Positions 63,196-64,000 of a stretch of DNA of 64,000 bases are shown in pieces. Made by a program: the position numbers and the translations under genes. The stretch comes from Deltaproteobacteria bacterium (lineage in GTDB: Bacteria; Myxococcota_A; Polyangia; Polyangiales; JADJMO01). The first letter of the stretch is position 1. Each line of letters starts with the position of its first letter. The notes beneath the pieces are model-generated. The model was not told the DNA's origin. It saw nothing but the letters and a program-made list of their open reading frames with translations, and searched no databases. The DNA lies in NCBI GenBank assembly GCA_025363655.1, contig JANYDK010000016.1, positions 59,803 through 123,802 of the forward strand, read 5' to 3'.

Positions 63196-64000
63196 ATGTC
63201 CGACACGACGCCGACCCCCGGCACGGATCGCCCCTACATCGGCGGCCAGGCCGTCCTCGAAGGGGTCATGATGCGCTCCCCTCACTCCTTCGCCGTCGCC
63301 GTGCGACGCGCCGATGGATCGATCTCGATTCGCGAGCGGCCCGTCGTCAAGAAGACGAGCACGGTGAGCAAGATTCCGTTCCTCCGCGGCATGGCCACCC
63401 TCGTCGAGTCGCTGCGCATGGGCAGCGAAGCCCTTCGCTTCTCTGCCGAGCAAATGGAGAAGGACATGGAGGCCGAGGAGGCCGCCGTGAAGCGCGTCGA
63501 AGCGAGCGCCGCGAAGAAGGCCGCCTCGAAGGTCTCCTCGGCGCTCTCGGCGTTCGGTCTCACGCTCGCCCAGCTCGTCACCCGCGCCGACGACGCCGGC
63601 GATGGCGAAGAGGTGATCGTCGAAGAAAAGCGCAGCGCCTCGCCGATGGTGCTGATGACCATCATCATGGTCGTCTTCATGTTCGCGCTGCCGCAGCTCT
63701 TGGCGTTCGGCGCGTCGAGCGCGTTCAAGCTCCAGCTCGAGGTGCAGAGCCCGAAGTTTCAGCTCCTCACCGGCTTCTTCAAGCTCTTCATCGTCATCGG
63801 CTACCTGCTGCTGATCCGCCGCGTCGCCGAAATTCGCCGGGTTTTCCAGTATCACGGCGCCGAGCACAAGACGATCACCACCTACGAAGCGAAGGAAGAG
63901 CTGGTCGTCGCCAACGCGAAGAAGAAGACGACGATGCACCCGCGGTGCGGCACCACCTTCCTCGTGATGACGGTCATCGTCTCGATCATCGTCTGGACCG
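63196..64000 (+). CDS. DUF1385 membrane protein (3' end outside window)
   Basis: The first 268 residues. [20 protein letters not shown] at the start and [15 protein letters not shown] near residue 220 are DUF1385 signatures. Membrane segments lie near 155-175, 195-210 and at the right edge. A charged coiled-coil-like insert ([21 protein letters not shown]) lies near 90-110 and could be peculiar to this lineage. The family (YqhQ-like) is found next to rpmE and prfA in many bacteria; its role is unknown. The coding frame is open at the window end. Confidence 0.92.
   Translation, partial: MSDTTPTPGTDRPYIGGQAVLEGVMMRSPHSFAVAVRRADGSISIRERPVVKKTSTVSKIPFLRGMATLVESLRMGSEALRFSAEQMEKDMEAEEAAVKRVEASAAKKAASKVSSALSAFGLTLAQLVTRADDAGDGEEVIVEEKRSASPMVLMTIIMVVFMFALPQLLAFGASSAFKLQLEVQSPKFQLLTGFFKLFIVIGYLLLIRRVAEIRRVFQYHGAEHKTITTYEAKEELVVANAKKKTTMHPRCGTTFLVMTVIVSIIVWT

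Overview
The window is high-GC DNA (about two-thirds G+C by eye) with densely packed genes on both strands. It looks like the chromosome of a myxobacterium (Myxococcota), probably of the Polyangiales type. The grounds are four eukaryote-like Ser/Thr kinase genes (one carrying two kinase domains), many lipoproteins whose lipobox is followed by Asp/Thr/Gly linkers, a copper monooxygenase fused to a c-type haem segment, two related proteins of a myxobacterial paralogous family, and TPR/PEGA-like envelope proteins. purB and rpmE-DUF1385 mark it as chromosomal. I found no tRNA, rRNA, CRISPR array or intact insertion sequence.

Layout. 1-9.5 kb: a von Willebrand-type lipoprotein (cut by the left edge), a TPR/PEGA-like membrane protein translationally coupled to a two-kinase-domain protein, then three lipoproteins including a GH43-type glycosidase. 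9.5-14.4 kb: a tightly packed run of radical SAM fusion, DUF4336, acyl-CoA synthetase and citryl-CoA-lyase-like genes. 14.4-28.3 kb: accessory metabolism and one-component regulation (multicopper oxidase, MFS, TetR, GFA-like, AraC, two VOC proteins, LLM oxidoreductase, an ECF42-type sigma factor with its DGPF/YCII partner, ClpP-like protease, AraC, thioesterase, GST, nitronate-monooxygenase-like enzyme, HxlR). 28.3-37.7 kb: a cyclic-nucleotide-domain/D-lactate-dehydrogenase fusion, a GT21-like glycosyltransferase beyond the one large gene-free gap (614 bp), lipoproteins, the copper monooxygenase, a PLP decarboxylase and a double-FHA protein. 37.7-44.2 kb: a ParA plus ribbon-helix-helix pair with a perfect operator-like palindrome, a dihaem lipoprotein, a phosphodiesterase, small lipoproteins, a GNAT and a UbiB-like kinase. 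44.2-54.1 kb: two more Ser/Thr kinases, a long-chain acyl-CoA synthetase, PilZ and purB. 54.2-64 kb: a three-gene set coding for a large MauG-like dihaem lipoprotein, a Ser/Thr kinase and a one-haem lipoprotein; a degenerate IS21-type transposase; a second TPR/PEGA-like pair; rpmE and DUF1385.

The most general observation is regulatory. In about a dozen genes a TAnnnT hexamer ends only 5-8 bases before the start codon, which suggests leaderless transcription, while other genes carry clear Shine-Dalgarno sequences. I also see a near-textbook ECF42 promoter in front of the DGPF gene, several perfect inverted repeats next to regulator genes, and a transposase-derived protein whose catalytic residues appear lost.
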